Shown: positions 23,866-33,610, counted from the first letter of the stretch. The stretch is DNA of 64,000 bases from Arcuatula senhousia (GCA_963971305.1 OZ020306.1:63337022-63401021), one strand, 5' to 3'. Translations and numbers: made by a program. Notes: a model not told the origin generated them from the letters alone.

Positions 23866-24300
23866 GGGTGGGGTCAAGAAATTTTCGTAACACTTAACAG
23901 TTTTCTCAGCAACTCCTTATCACAGCACCACTTGATAATTGGTAAACAGCATCGGGTGGTATCCCATAATGTAGGATTTGATTTCAGGTCAGATGCCCAC
24001 TTAATTCCTGTTAAACCAAAAACAACCATTTTTAATTTAGACAGAGTTAAAAAAAAATCATTTATGTATCTTGTATACATATGATATATGCATCTTTCTG
24101 GTGCACATTTGTTATTATACACCAAAAGTTTGAAGGGTATATAGACATCTGTCCTCGTACCTGGTAAGCACTTCTCCTTAACTGCTCAACAGATTGTGTT
24201 TTAAGCTTTTTATTGATGCACCTGGGCCATGTAGGGCGGTCAGTTTTAATGGTGGAGGAAACCACCGACCTTGGGCAGGTAACTGAAAAACCCAATCACA
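23866..24300. mobile_element. Partial Helitron/pearl-like element in an intron
   Basis: AGAAATTTTCGTAACA, GTTTTCTCAGCAACTCCTTA, ACAGCATC.G.TGGTATCCCATA and TTTCAGGTCAG match the internal repeat of the element at 27247-27879. Ends are not defined. The minus-strand ORF 23874-24125 lies inside it and is not a gene. Confidence 0.5.
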
Positions 24301-24591
24301 TACAATAAATTGTCATTGCTTTCAGATACCATTCAGGGGAGATAATTGAACTGAGACTTTTTATGGGAGACTTCGTAAGCAAGACTAAACCTTATGGGGA
24401 TTTTGATGAAACTTTTCATGAAGGATATACTTCATGTAGATGTACATGGATTTTCAACACTCTTGGATATATTATTGAATGGAGATTATATTTGAACTTG
24501 AGGTTTTATTTGGCAGCACAGAGTCCAAAATGAAGCTGGGGTATCCTTTCGTGATCTTACTCACAGTATTACATGTACTTGTTTATTATAG

Positions 24592-24684
24592 GCTCATCAG
24601 GAAACACCTTTGAACATGTAAGATGGGTACATTCACGTGTTGCGTCAGAAACACCAGCCTCAAGCTTCAGACCTGTCTCAGCAA
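24592..24684 (+). pseudogene. DUF4806-like gene, exon type A, copy 1
   Basis: Acceptor TTTATTATAG ends at 24591 and donor GCAA|GTAAGA is at 24685. Phase 1-1, 31 codons. Encodes GSSGNTFEHVRW...SSFRPVSA. Homologous to the exons at 25223 and 26983. Confidence 0.65.
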
Positions 24685-25222
24685 GTAAGAACATATACAT
24701 TTGGCATATTGTTTTCACTTTATCTGTTGATTAATTTATTGTAAACACTAATACTCAGAGCTACAGGCAACTAGTACAATTCTTTCTTTATTAGCCAACT
24801 GTAAAGACTTTATTATAAAATTATTTAATTAACTTATTTAAATAAACTACATTTATATATTTCATTTTCTGTACTATCTTGTATTTTGGGTATTCAGGAG
24901 GTTTGCTCCTGTGATTACATATTTTGTCAGATTTTCAAAGTCCCTTGTTAATTTGATCAATAATGCTTGAACCCTCTATTTTGTTTATTTAACAGTAGTT
25001 CCACTTTATATGTGATAAACCATTTTTTATGCATCATCTGCAAAAAGTATAAGGCATATTCGAAGATTCCAATCAAACCTTCTATGTGGTAATATACTAA
25101 ATGGGTAAAAATTTCAGAAGCCAACAACAAATTTTAGGGGCCAATGTCATGTTGGTGGGTGCTAATTTCAAATCCTAAGCATACAGATGCATGTTTCAAA
25201 TGCTCATTTGTATTTATTTTAG

Positions 25223-25327
25223 GCTCATCAGAAAACTCACTTGAAAATGCAAGACAGACATCTCTATATTCACCAAGCTTTGTAGCTTCAGGATCATCAG
25301 CTTTAGGCTGCAGACCTGTTCCATCAA
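25223..25327 (+). pseudogene. DUF4806-like gene, exon type A, copy 2
   Basis: Acceptor TATTTTAG ends at 25222 and donor TCAA|GTAAGA is at 25328. Phase 1-1, 35 codons. Encodes SSSENSLENARQTS...GCRPVPS. The first bases GCTCATCAG.AAA are shared with copy 1, and the downstream intron shares AATTTATTGT.AACACTAATAC with the intron after copy 1. Confidence 0.65.
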
Positions 25328-25826
25328 GTAAGAAAATATACATGTGGCCTTAGTCAATCTTGATTAGGCCCATCCATAAAAGATGTGGATTCCATAAAAT
25401 TTTCACTTTGTTTGTCTGTCAATCAATTTATTGTTAACACTAATACTCAAACCTATAGACACTCAGTATAATTCTATAATCTTTGGCAGCATTTCTTGTT
25501 TATATTTTTTGTAAATCTGATTTTGTACAAAAAACTTGGATATTTTCTGATAGGGCTGTATTTATAGGTGTTTTTCTGCTGTTAACCTGTTGATAGTTTT
25601 GCATTGGGGGAGAGAATACTGTGTTGTAAACAAATCCAAAGTAAAATTGTTATAAAAAAATTCAGCAGACAAGTTTTCTTATGGCAGGCATTCAAGAGTC
25701 CTTAACTTGCTTGAGGATGAGGCCAGAGAAAACTGTCAAGGTTAAATAACTTGAAAGATCAACTTTATCTATTCTATTTCATATTCATAAATGTATAAAG
25801 TATAAATGTATAGTTTCTATTAACAG

Positions 25827-25898
25827 GACACATTTATGATGAAAGACCTATGCCCCCTTTGTCAACACCAAGGAGGTCTGGAAGCTTTGCTCCTGAAA
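25827..25898 (+). pseudogene. DUF4806-like gene, exon type B, copy 1
   Basis: Acceptor TATTAACAG ends at 25826 and donor GAAA|GTAAGT is at 25899. Phase 1-1, 24 codons. Encodes HIYDERPMPPLSTPRRSGSF. The LSTPRR core is shared with 28205-28279. Confidence 0.65.
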
Positions 25899-26104
25899 GT
25901 AAGTTTGTATCTGAGTAACATTAACATTTCCATTTCCGGTTTAAAGGAGTTGGGGGGGGAGGTCTAATTTTTTTTCCTAACTTTTATAGTTAATAGACAT
26001 TGGTATAATTAAGCTTAGAAAATACACAATAAAAACAAAAGGTCACCATGCTTATTTTAGAAATAATTGGGGTTCAATCTTCAGGAAATTTATAATGATT
26101 ATAT

Positions 26105-26350
26105 AGAAACTAGAATGGCATCTTCCATGGAAGACGTATGTCGCTTGCGTCTTAAAATATTGGGTAAACAGGAAGTAGATGAGTTACGGCCATAAATTCG
26201 CTTTACACCATAAAGTACCATAGGAGGAAGCTACATACCAAATATCAAGAGGTTGTGACTGGTAGTTTCCCGGAAAACTGCGACGAAAATTTTTGTGACG
26301 CCCTAGGACACGAGACACAGGACACACGTTGCAGGCAACATAAAAATCCT
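26105..26350. mobile_element. Intronic dispersed-repeat fragment
   Basis: CATCTTCCATGGAAGACGTATG at the left (self-complementary around CCATGG), a middle block GCTACATACCAAATATCAAG, and a GGACACGAGACACAGGACAC run at the right. This follows the layout of other bivalve dispersed elements; no exact family is recognised. Confidence 0.4.
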
Positions 26351-26764
26351 CTAAATGCATATATTTTTAAAACTAGACACAGATTTTTGTACAAATTTGG
26401 GTCAAATAACCATTATAACATATACTTTTGATTTCTGTAATAAAAACATGGGGCAACAGGTACTTCTTTTCAAGATATTCAAGAAAAACTAGTTTTTCCA
26501 ATATATTTCTTTATACTTTTTCTCCCCAATTATCTCTCTAATATCTTTCTAAGTGGTCATCTTGTTAATATTTCATTTTTAAAATAAAAAAAAAGAAAGA
26601 AATTTCACACCTTAAGCTAAAACAAGTCATTTTGATTGAAATTTAGGCGAAAAGTTTGCAATGTGACGGAAAAAGATTTACGGTTTTAGACCGCAAACTC
26701 CCTTAAATGCAGTGTACATTTTTTGCCAGATTTACAAAGTGAAAATCCAAGTAATGAACTGGTG

Positions 26765-26900
26765 AATATTGGGCGGTGGGCAGGCAGGGAAGAAATTTTC
26801 GTAATAGTTTTCTCAGCAGCTTCTTATCACATTCATTTGATATTAAGTATACAGCATCAGTATGATCCCATATTAAATGTGGGATTCAATTTTAATTCTG
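26765..26900. mobile_element. Short fragment related to the 27247-27879 element
   Basis: GAAGAAATTTTCGTAATAG, TTTTCTCAGCAGCTTCTTATC and ACAGCATCAGTATGATCCCATA match the internal repeat of that element and of 23866-24300. Confidence 0.45.
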
Positions 26901-26982
26901 TTGTTCACGGACTTCCTGTTGATTATATTATTGCTATGTGATATAATAATAACACTTTGGTTATTTATTTTTGGCTTATTAG

Positions 26983-27072
26983 GTATCTCGTGGGAAAATG
27001 TTAGATGGGCACGGTCAGCAACTTTTTCACCAACTGAATCATCTAGTACAATTTTCAGTCCAGTTATACCAA
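26983..27072 (+). pseudogene. DUF4806-like gene, exon type A, copy 3
   Basis: Acceptor GGCTTATTAG ends at 26982 and donor CCAA|GTAAGT is at 27073. Phase 1-1, 30 codons. Encodes WENVRWARSATFSP...IFSPVIP. ENVRW aligns with EHVRW of copy 1 and ENARQ of copy 2. Confidence 0.65.
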
Positions 27073-27246
27073 GTAAGTAAATAAACATGTGAGATCCTGC
27101 ATAATCTTTTATTTTTGTGGGGGTTTAATTTTGTGGTTAAAGCACAAAACAGAATTGGTGAGACAAATTTTCGTGGAGTTTTAATTTTTATATACACTGT
27201 TAAACCAAATATTTAAATTCTTGGGGATTTTATCTCGTGGATTTAT

Positions 27247-27879
27247 TATGCCCCACGCAAGAAAGCTGCGAAGGGTATATTTTTTTAATGGTCAGTCTGT
27301 CCGTGATCAAAATTTTCATAACAGATATCTCAGCTATTATTAATCCTAGGCTTTTGATATCTGGTTTGTAGCTTCAGGTGGGGGTCCCATATAGTGGGAT
27401 ACGTTTTCAGGTCTGTCGATCATCTACTTCCTGTTTAACAAGCCCATTTACACTTTTTCAGAAAATTTTCGTCACAGATTTCTCAGCAAATATTAATAGA
27501 AGGCTTTTAATATTTGGTATGTAGCTTCAGGTAGGGGTCCCATATGGTGGCATACATTTTCAGGTTTGTTGATCAGCTACTTCCTGTTAAATGAGCTGAC
27601 TAAGATTTTTTTCACTTAATTTATAGGGTTGAAAATTTTCGTCACAGATTTCTCAGCACCTATTAACCATAGGCTTTTGGTATTTTGTACATAGCTTTAG
27701 GTAGGAGTCCCATATGGTGGGATACATTTTCAGGTCTGTCACTCATTTTTTTCCTGTTTAACGAACTGACATGGAAAGACAATAACTCTGACTATTTTAT
27801 TCCTAACTCGAAATTTATATTATCTGTCCATTATATGGACGCGTGGAATATGTGAGCGTGCTCACTAAGGTTCTTTCAT
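27247..27879 (+). mobile_element. Helitron/pearl-like non-autonomous element in an intron
   Basis: Starts TATGCCCCACGCAAG...GCGAAGGGTATA. Three internal repeats of about 155-170 bp follow (each with AAAATTTTCGTCACAGATTT, AGGCTTTT.ATATTTGGTA and CCCATATGGTGG). It ends with the palindrome GTGAGCGTGCTCAC and TAAGGTTCTTTCAT. Reverse-oriented relatives with the same ends are embedded four times in the 74-bp satellite. No coding capacity. Confidence 0.75.
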
Positions 27880-28204
27880 TCTTTCACTATTACTGCTCCT
27901 ACAGTACCTATTTTAATGTCTACCTTAATTAACTCTTTGTTTCTTTTAACCTTTTGACAATTTTGTACTTGGTGAAAAGCCAAGTTGTTTTTTTCCGTAA
28001 TACATGTATTTTCTTACTCCTTGCATAATAAAATAAACCCTGCTATTAAACAAAAGATCTTTATAAGTACCCTCAACTTGCTTAAGATGACTCCAGAGAA
28101 AACTGATGAAATCAAGGATTATTAATCAGAAAATTCAATGTAATCCATCCTATCATCAATTCATGTACAATGTAAATATATATTATATGTTTTGTTATTA
28201 CCAG

Positions 28205-28279
28205 ATTACATGTACGACGAAAGGCACTTGCCTTCTTTGTCAACACCAAGAAGGCATGAAAACACCATCGCACCTGGAA
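28205..28279 (+). pseudogene. DUF4806-like gene, exon type B, copy 2
   Basis: Acceptor TTATTACCAG ends at 28204 and donor GGAA|GTAAGT is at 28280. Phase 1-1, 25 codons. Encodes YMYDERHLPSLSTPRRHEN. The intron upstream shares CAACTTGCTTAAGATGA..CCAGAGAAAACTG with the intron before copy 1. Confidence 0.65.
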
Positions 28280-28462
28280 GTAAGTATCTGCATGTTAATT
28301 ATATCAGTATTTCTAAAATAAAAATATACAAATACTTGTATTGCCTGAAACATTATTATTTTTTCCTCAATATTTTGGTGTATATTCTACAAATCTTTCA
28401 CACTTTCATTATTACTACAGATTATCTGTAGATTGAAATTTAGGTGACAAAGAAAGCTTAAA

Positions 28463-29480
28463 CTAGAGGCTCCCAGGAGCCTGAATCGCTCAACTGATCT
28501 CTTATGCCAAAGTTTGAATAAATTTCACAAACTTTCAAGTATACAAAATTGCAAAACAATCCTTTCAGTGGTTTCAGAGAAGATTTTTTGGAAATCAGTT
28601 TAAATTAATAGAAAAAAACAGTTGAAGGGCAATAACTTCTGTAAGGACCTTTTGATGCTGAACAAGAAAATTTGCTTCCGATTTTCTTTATCTTTTACTT
28701 TTTGAGTTATAAGCCAAAAACAATGGTTTGACCAACCCTGTTCTATTTTTAGCAACGGCGGCCTTGTTGGTTGGTTGACATGTATATAATACACAAACTT
28801 GGTAGAGGACATCCTAAAGATCATGTATACCAAGTATCAATGCAATCCCTTCAGTGGTTTTAGAGAAGAAGATTTTTCAAAATCTGTGTAAATTAATGGA
28901 AAAAAACAGTTAAAGGGGAATAACTCTTCAACGGCTGATCTAACAATTTCAACCCTGAAATCATTTTTGTAGATCTCAATGAGCTTAACAATTCTGCAAT
29001 GCTAACTTTTCCTCAAGCTCCAACGGTTTTCAAGATATAGTCCAAAAGCTGCAAAAATGGTCAATTTTCATGATTAAAGGGCAATAACTCCTATAAGGAG
29101 TCGTTTCACAACTTCGACTCAACGGAGAGATTTGTAAAGCTTTTGATGCTGAACAAGGGAGGTTGCTTAGGATTTTCTCTATCTCTTATACTTTTTGAGT
29201 TATAAGCCAAGAACAATGGTCTGACACCCCTGTTCTATTTTTAGCAACGGCGGCCATGTTGATTGGTCGACATGTATATAATTCACAAACTTGGTAAAGG
29301 ACATCCTAAAGATCATGTATACCAAGTATCAATGCAATCCCTTCAGTGGTTTCAGAGAAGAAGATCTTTGAAGAAAAGTTAACGGACGGACGACGGACGA
29401 CAGACGACGGACGACGGACGACGGACGCTTAACGATGACAATAGCTCACCTGACCCTTCGGGTCAGGTGAGCTAAAAACT
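28463..29480 (+). mobile_element. Helitron/pearl-like element with microsatellite and terminal hairpin
   Basis: Starts CTAGAGGCTCCCAGGAGCCTG. Internal repeats include CCCTTCAGTGGTTTCAGAGA-type blocks near 28557, 28840 and 29333 and AGGGCAATAACT blocks. A GACGGACGAC-type microsatellite runs at 29390-29430. The right end is a perfect hairpin followed by AAAAACT. No transposase frame; non-autonomous. Confidence 0.75.
29443..29473. other. Perfect 14-bp hairpin at the element's right end
   Basis: AGCTCACCTGACCC, loop TTC, GGGTCAGGTGAGCT. No mismatch. Its position seven bases before the element end fits Helitron-like 3' hairpins. Confidence 0.9.
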
Positions 29481-29703
29481 GAGATTTATGTATTATGACA
29501 CCTGTATAGTAGTCACTTCAGCACCGTCATCTTGATTTGGACTGCAGCATCACAACTTCATGCCACAGCCTCGTGATATTTTACATGTAGCTTTGTCTTA
29601 TAGTACTGTATTGTGCAAACCCATTTTATGCCCCCAAAAAAACCAATTCCTAATTACAATTTGCTTAAAAATATATTGAATCAATTATTCTTTGTATATT
29701 TAG

Positions 29704-29903
29704 TTGCTGAAAAGATGTTTGATGAAATAAATGCCATCAAACAGAGATAAGAAGAGATGGTGGTTTTATTGAGGCAGATTGTTGCTTCTAAAAGTAATAA
29801 TGATGTTGTGGTTGAGGATATTATCTCCCACCTTTGCCAGGATCAACATGAGCTGGATGAACTTGAGGAGTCATTGCAGGACTCTGAATTTCGAAAGAAA
29901 TTG
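29704..29903 (+). pseudogene. DUF4806-like gene, coiled-coil-like exon with in-frame TAA
   Basis: Acceptor TTTGTATATTTAG ends at 29703 and donor TTG|GTAGGT is at 29904. Phase 1 in, phase 0 out. The frame gives AEKMFDEINAIKQR, then TAA (29748-29750), then EEMVVLLRQIVAS and ELDELEESLQDSEFRKKL. Sequence after the stop fits the family, so the TAA looks like a recent substitution (CAA, GAA or AAA to TAA). An AG at 29750-29751 would, if used as acceptor, keep phase and remove the stop, but it lacks a pyrimidine tract. Confidence 0.7.
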
Positions 29904-30483
29904 GTAGGTTTAAATTTCTATGTTTTTTGTCTGGCAGGAAATTTAGAATAATGTGCATACAAGGCTTACTCAATGTACAAAACTGTTTACTACTTATATA
30001 TATATATATAGAGAGATATTTTTTCTTGCAAATTTCATAGCAATTGGAATACTATAAGTGGAGTTTTGTGAAAACACTACAGATAGCTGACAATGCAAAG
30101 AAAGTTGACAATATTGCCTAAATTAAAATATTGTTTGTTTGCCATCAGTTGAATTGTCCCTTACTCATACATTGCTTTTTAGTAAATTTACAAGAAAAGC
30201 TCAAATTTTTGAAATATATAATAAAATACTTACCTTGAAATGGCAAATGAACAATATTTAAATTTCAGCCTAGCATTTAAACTATCACTCAAATGTTTTG
30301 TGGTGGTATAATGGTTCTGACTCATGGGAACCTCTAGTTTAAAAAATATAGTTGAGTCCAAGTTTCAGATCTATCATTTTATCATGTTAATAGTGTTTCA
30401 TACATGTCATAGCTCATACAACTGCAGATTTATTTAATGGTGAAATATTCTTACATATGTTCACACTTCTCCTTTTTTTCTAG

Positions 30484-30641
30484 ATTGCACTGCTAGGGAC
30501 ATTAGCGGGGGCAAAGCTGGGGGAGACAATCAGAAAAATGTTAAGAATGTTAGGGACCAATCCCCTTTGGTCTGAATAGTCTAAAAGGAAAAAGAAACAA
30601 GCTAGCCTTTGCTAGCTTGTCCTTGCATAAAGCTGTAACAA
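30484..30641 (+). pseudogene. DUF4806-like gene, domain exon with frameshift
   Basis: Acceptor TTTTTTTCTAG ends at 30483 and donor ACAA|GTAAGT is at 30642. Phase 0 in. The first frame, IALLGTLAGAKLGETIRKML...NPLW, hits TAG at 30577. From 30572 the +1 frame, LNSLKGKRNKLAFASLSL, continues the expected domain and exits in phase 1, which is the phase needed by the next exon. One extra base near 30571 explains this. Confidence 0.7.
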
Positions 30642-31187
30642 GTAAGTATATCAAATTATTTAATAAGAAGAAGAGCATTTTGTTTTATTCATGCAGGTCT
30701 GTAGAAAATTTCATCCAGCTTACTAAGATATTGTACCTGTAGGATAGTTGAAATTTGACATGTTGATCAGTATGATGTTGAATGTTCGACTATTCTTCTT
30801 TCTGACCTATCAGAATAATAATTGCATTTGAGACTAGGCGAAATCAAAATAATTGGACATTTTTGTTAAGCTTTTATTACAAAACTGTATATAAGAATGA
30901 TTTAAAATTTGGCATATCATTGTGGTTAAGTATGAAAAACATTTTAACTAATTTTTAGACCTGTCAGATTTATTTATACTAATATTTTGGAATGGATGCA
31001 AGGCCATATTTGTGTCATTTAATTATCATATATTTGAAGAAATCTTTTAAATTTGTCACTCATAATGTCATGTTAAAACCTGTTTGAAAAAATTAGATAT
31101 AGGTAAATCTCAATTTAAACTGCCAATTGATACACTTTTGTTTATAATTTTGATTATGTTGGTTTTGAATTTTGTCTTTTGTAAAAG

Positions 31188-31300
31188 CTTGTCTGAAGGT
31201 TCACAAGAATGTGAACATTTCACAGATTGAGGAGACGATAGGAGAGACCCTGAAACATTGTCCAGCACAAAAAGATGGACCTGGACCAAGGTATTTACAG
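31188..31300 (+). pseudogene. DUF4806-like gene, last domain exon
   Basis: Acceptor TTTTGTAAAAG ends at 31187 and donor CAG|GTAAGT is at 31301. Phase 1 in, 0 out. Encodes CLKVHKNVNISQIEETIGET and LKHCPAQKD, matching the IE..I...L+..P end of the domain as recalled. Confidence 0.7.
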
Positions 31301-31891
31301 GTAAGTTGATTAAATTCTTGAAAAAAAACACAAAAAAACCTGTTTTTTTTTTTGCTTTATATTGCGTAAAGAGGTATAGTATAATTAACCATAGAAAAGG
31401 TTTTTCATTATATTTGTTTTAAGTACTATTTTCTTTTTAAAAGTAATAATTTTAGTGGGAGATAAACCCATAAATGTCTTGAAATATTTGAATTGCTCAT
31501 TAAATCTTTAAAAAATTGTATGTAACTGGAGCCTTTCTCATCCCAATGATATGTAACCCCACGGGCCTAACCCACTCCTTAAATAAATAAAAATTAAGCA
31601 TCTTGAGCCGACCCTCAACTGTTCTGAATGAGCTTCATTGTCCCTTTTTCATAAAATAAAACAAAAAAATACCTGCCTCATGTACTTTTAGAGCAATAAA
31701 TAAGTATAAGCCTTCGACATCCTCTCTTGCTTCAAATAAAAGACAAATGACTTGAGAAGAGTAAAAATGGATTGTATTGGCCAAATATGACTGTCGGTAA
31801 ATTCAAATTTTTAAAAGGGAATTTGGCATAAATGTCCAATGTACTTGTAATGAAACTTCTGCTTGATCAATTCTTTTGTTTGTTTCTAAAG

Positions 31892-32098
31892 GTAAATGAA
31901 CAAGGTCCACAAGGGCAGCAGCCAAGACAGCTACAGGGGCAGGGGCAGCAGCCAAGACAGCCACAGGGGCAGCAGCCAAGACAGCCACAGGGGCAGCAGC
32001 CAAGACAGCCACAGGGGCAGCAGCCAAGACAGCAACAGGGGCAGGGGCAGCAGCCACAGAGGCAGCAGCAGCAATCAGACAGTTCCGATTCCAACTAG
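31892..32098 (+). pseudogene. DUF4806-like gene, terminal Q/P-rich exon
   Basis: Acceptor TTTCTAAAG ends at 31891, phase 0. 68 codons then TAG at 32096-32098. Encodes a PRQPQGQQ repeat and ends QQQQSDSSDSN. Long open frames in the other five frames (Ala/Val-rich, Cys-rich) arise from the same 24-bp repeat and are not genes. Confidence 0.7.
31907..32074 (+). repeat. 24-bp coding minisatellite
   Basis: A CAGCCACAGGGGCAGCAGCC-type unit followed by AAGA is repeated about six times with 6-bp GGGGCA insertions. It encodes PRQPQGQQ in the terminal exon. Confidence 0.9.
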
Positions 32099-32267
32099 TT
32101 GTATTGCAATAACAGGCTTTCAACTAGTCCTACTATTCCTCTTTTTTTTATAGGCAACCCTAATATCCCTAATTTATAAAGTAGAGGTGAATTTTAAAAA
32201 AATCCCTTATTTTTTTTAAATACTCCAAATTTTTGCCCAAACAGAACGTTGTTTGTTTTAAGATAAA

Positions 32268-32273
32268 AATAAA
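32268..32273 (+). promoter_or_regulatory. Candidate poly(A) signal
   Basis: AATAAA 170 bases after the TAG of the terminal exon. Other AATAAA words occur further downstream in this AT-rich DNA, so the choice is uncertain. Confidence 0.3.
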
Positions 32274-32426
32274 ATCCAAAAATTTTACAATTCTCTTCCC
32301 TCTGCATTTGGTCTAATGATTCAAACATAAAGTTTGTTGACAAAAGCTTCAAATTTCAATTAGAAACTAACATTTATATTTCAATATTGATTCTGATTTA
32401 ATGTGATATTAAGTAATTGTTTTGAA

Positions 32427-32824
32427 TTAAGGATGGTCACTCTTCATGTTTCAGAATTTCAACAGTCTAATTTCAGAACTGCTCTAGACTTTTCCTTTTA
32501 TTACTGAAGAATTTTTTGCACACTGACCCCTACTTTTTATGACATTCTCTGACTACAGACCTTAAAAACCAGTAGTTTAAAATGTCTTGAAATTCTTGAT
32601 ACAACTTCATGGTTTAAAAGGTGATTAACGTCATAATGATAAAGTTATGTAAAATCTAGAGGGGTCTGATTTACTGCCAAATTATTGAGGTCACATATCT
32701 CGGAAACGAGCACACGGACCTATTATTTTCTTTTTGTCATTTGATTAAGTAGACAATCGCTACCATAATTACCACAAGCCATAGAATCTTTGACATAAAA
32801 AAGTTCAGGAGTGACCATCCTTAA
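32427..32824. mobile_element. 398-bp piggyBac-like MITE with TTAA flanks
   Basis: TTAA (32427-32430) is followed by GGATGGTCACTC. At the other end GAGTGACCATCC (32809-32820) is followed by TTAA (32821-32824). Perfect 12-bp terminal inverted repeats next to TTAA are the layout left by piggyBac-type transposition. The interior is non-coding and related to the spacer of the 171-bp satellite. Confidence 0.8.
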
Positions 32825-32954
32825 TAGGTTTTGGTGAAACAAGGTTTTCAAAGAGCCCTCATTCTATTAGGAAAATTCCTAATAAAATATTAAAAAGGCA
32901 GTTAATTTTCAAAAAATGCCCTTATTTTTCCCTGAAAATTAGTTGAAAGCCTGC

Positions 32955-33610
32955 AATAATTCATTTATTCGATATTAAACATCAAATCTGAATACAGAAA
33001 TTTTTCTCTTTTACTATTTTATTTTCTAAATATAAAAGATTTAGGTTTTACTGTTTAAAATTTAAAGTTTGTTGTAATTTCTCTTAAACATTGAGTTACA
33101 ATTAGATGAATTATTTTACTTTTTATTCAAACCATATTTTCTTTTGCTCTGGAGTACATCTTTTTATGGTTTTTAATTATTTTTTTAATGTTAAATCGGA
33201 TGAATTTGATTGTCTTTGATATGTTTGTTTCTGCTTATTTTTAAGACGTTTATTGTTAATAAACTGTTATAACAATTATTGTGTATTAACTTCTACCAAG
33301 GCTGCCTTAAATCCTGTGCCCCTTATCATGTGAACTAACTGACCCCCTTGACAAATGGAATTGAGAATATCTGTATTGATAAGTTTCCCAATTAACACTT
33401 TATTACGCTAGCCTCCTTTGTGAAACTGGGATATTGATTATGTCAGAACAAGATACATTGATACACAACTTCTAATATATGTGTATGCTGTACATATGAA
33501 AGATTTTGATTGCAATCTTCAATTTCTCTGGCGTGTTCTATTTGCCTTGTTTTGTTTTTGGATATATGAGTTTGCTCATTTTGGTTTGGTACTTTTGTTG
33601 TTGACTTTAT
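32955..33610. other. Gene-free AT-rich stretch
   Basis: No supported exon. The 84-codon ORF at 33481-33735 overlaps a short tandem repeat and shows no motif. Confidence 0.5.

Larger units (their letters stand above)
23050..32098 (+). pseudogene. DUF4806-domain gene, 5'-incomplete, with an internal stop and frameshift
   Basis: Eleven exons with GT/AG borders join in compatible phases: 23050-23193, 23607-23735, 24592-24684, 25223-25327, 25827-25898, 26983-27072, 28205-28279, 29704-29903, 30484-30641, 31188-31300 and 31892-32098. The first has a TYENATRKCN start and a basic KSRRTKKPKR patch before an acidic run, typical of mollusc DUF4806 proteins as I recall them. The middle is low-complexity Ser/Pro. 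The DUF4806-like part spans exons 8-10 (LRQIVAS, IRKMLRML, LSLHKAVT, ISQIEETIGETLKH). The tail is Gln/Pro-rich. DUF4806 function is unknown. Two lesions lie in this part: TAA at 29748-29750 and a 1-nt frameshift near 30571. The first visible exon starts in phase 1, so the 5' part is missing or lies upstream. Readthrough, alternative splicing or a sequencing error could still rescue it. Confidence 0.65.
32113..32954. mobile_element. Outer inverted-repeat element in the 3' flank
   Basis: CAGGCTTTCAACTA at about 32113-32126 is inverted as TAGTTGAAAGCCTG at about 32941-32954. Both arms continue with AT-rich AAAAAAT.CCCTTATTT sequence in inverted orientation. The element at 32427-32824 lies inside it, so the two are nested. 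Confidence 0.6.

Noticed and set aside
31803..32123. Ala/Val-rich minus-strand ORF and other-frame ORFs over the Q/P tail
   Set aside because: Only the frame giving PRQPQGQQ joins the upstream exons through a good acceptor and ends in a stop; the others are repeat shadows.
32098..33300. Further coding exons of the DUF4806-like gene
   Set aside because: The terminal exon ends in a stop, and the sequence beyond is nested mobile elements and AT-rich flank with no in-phase exon.
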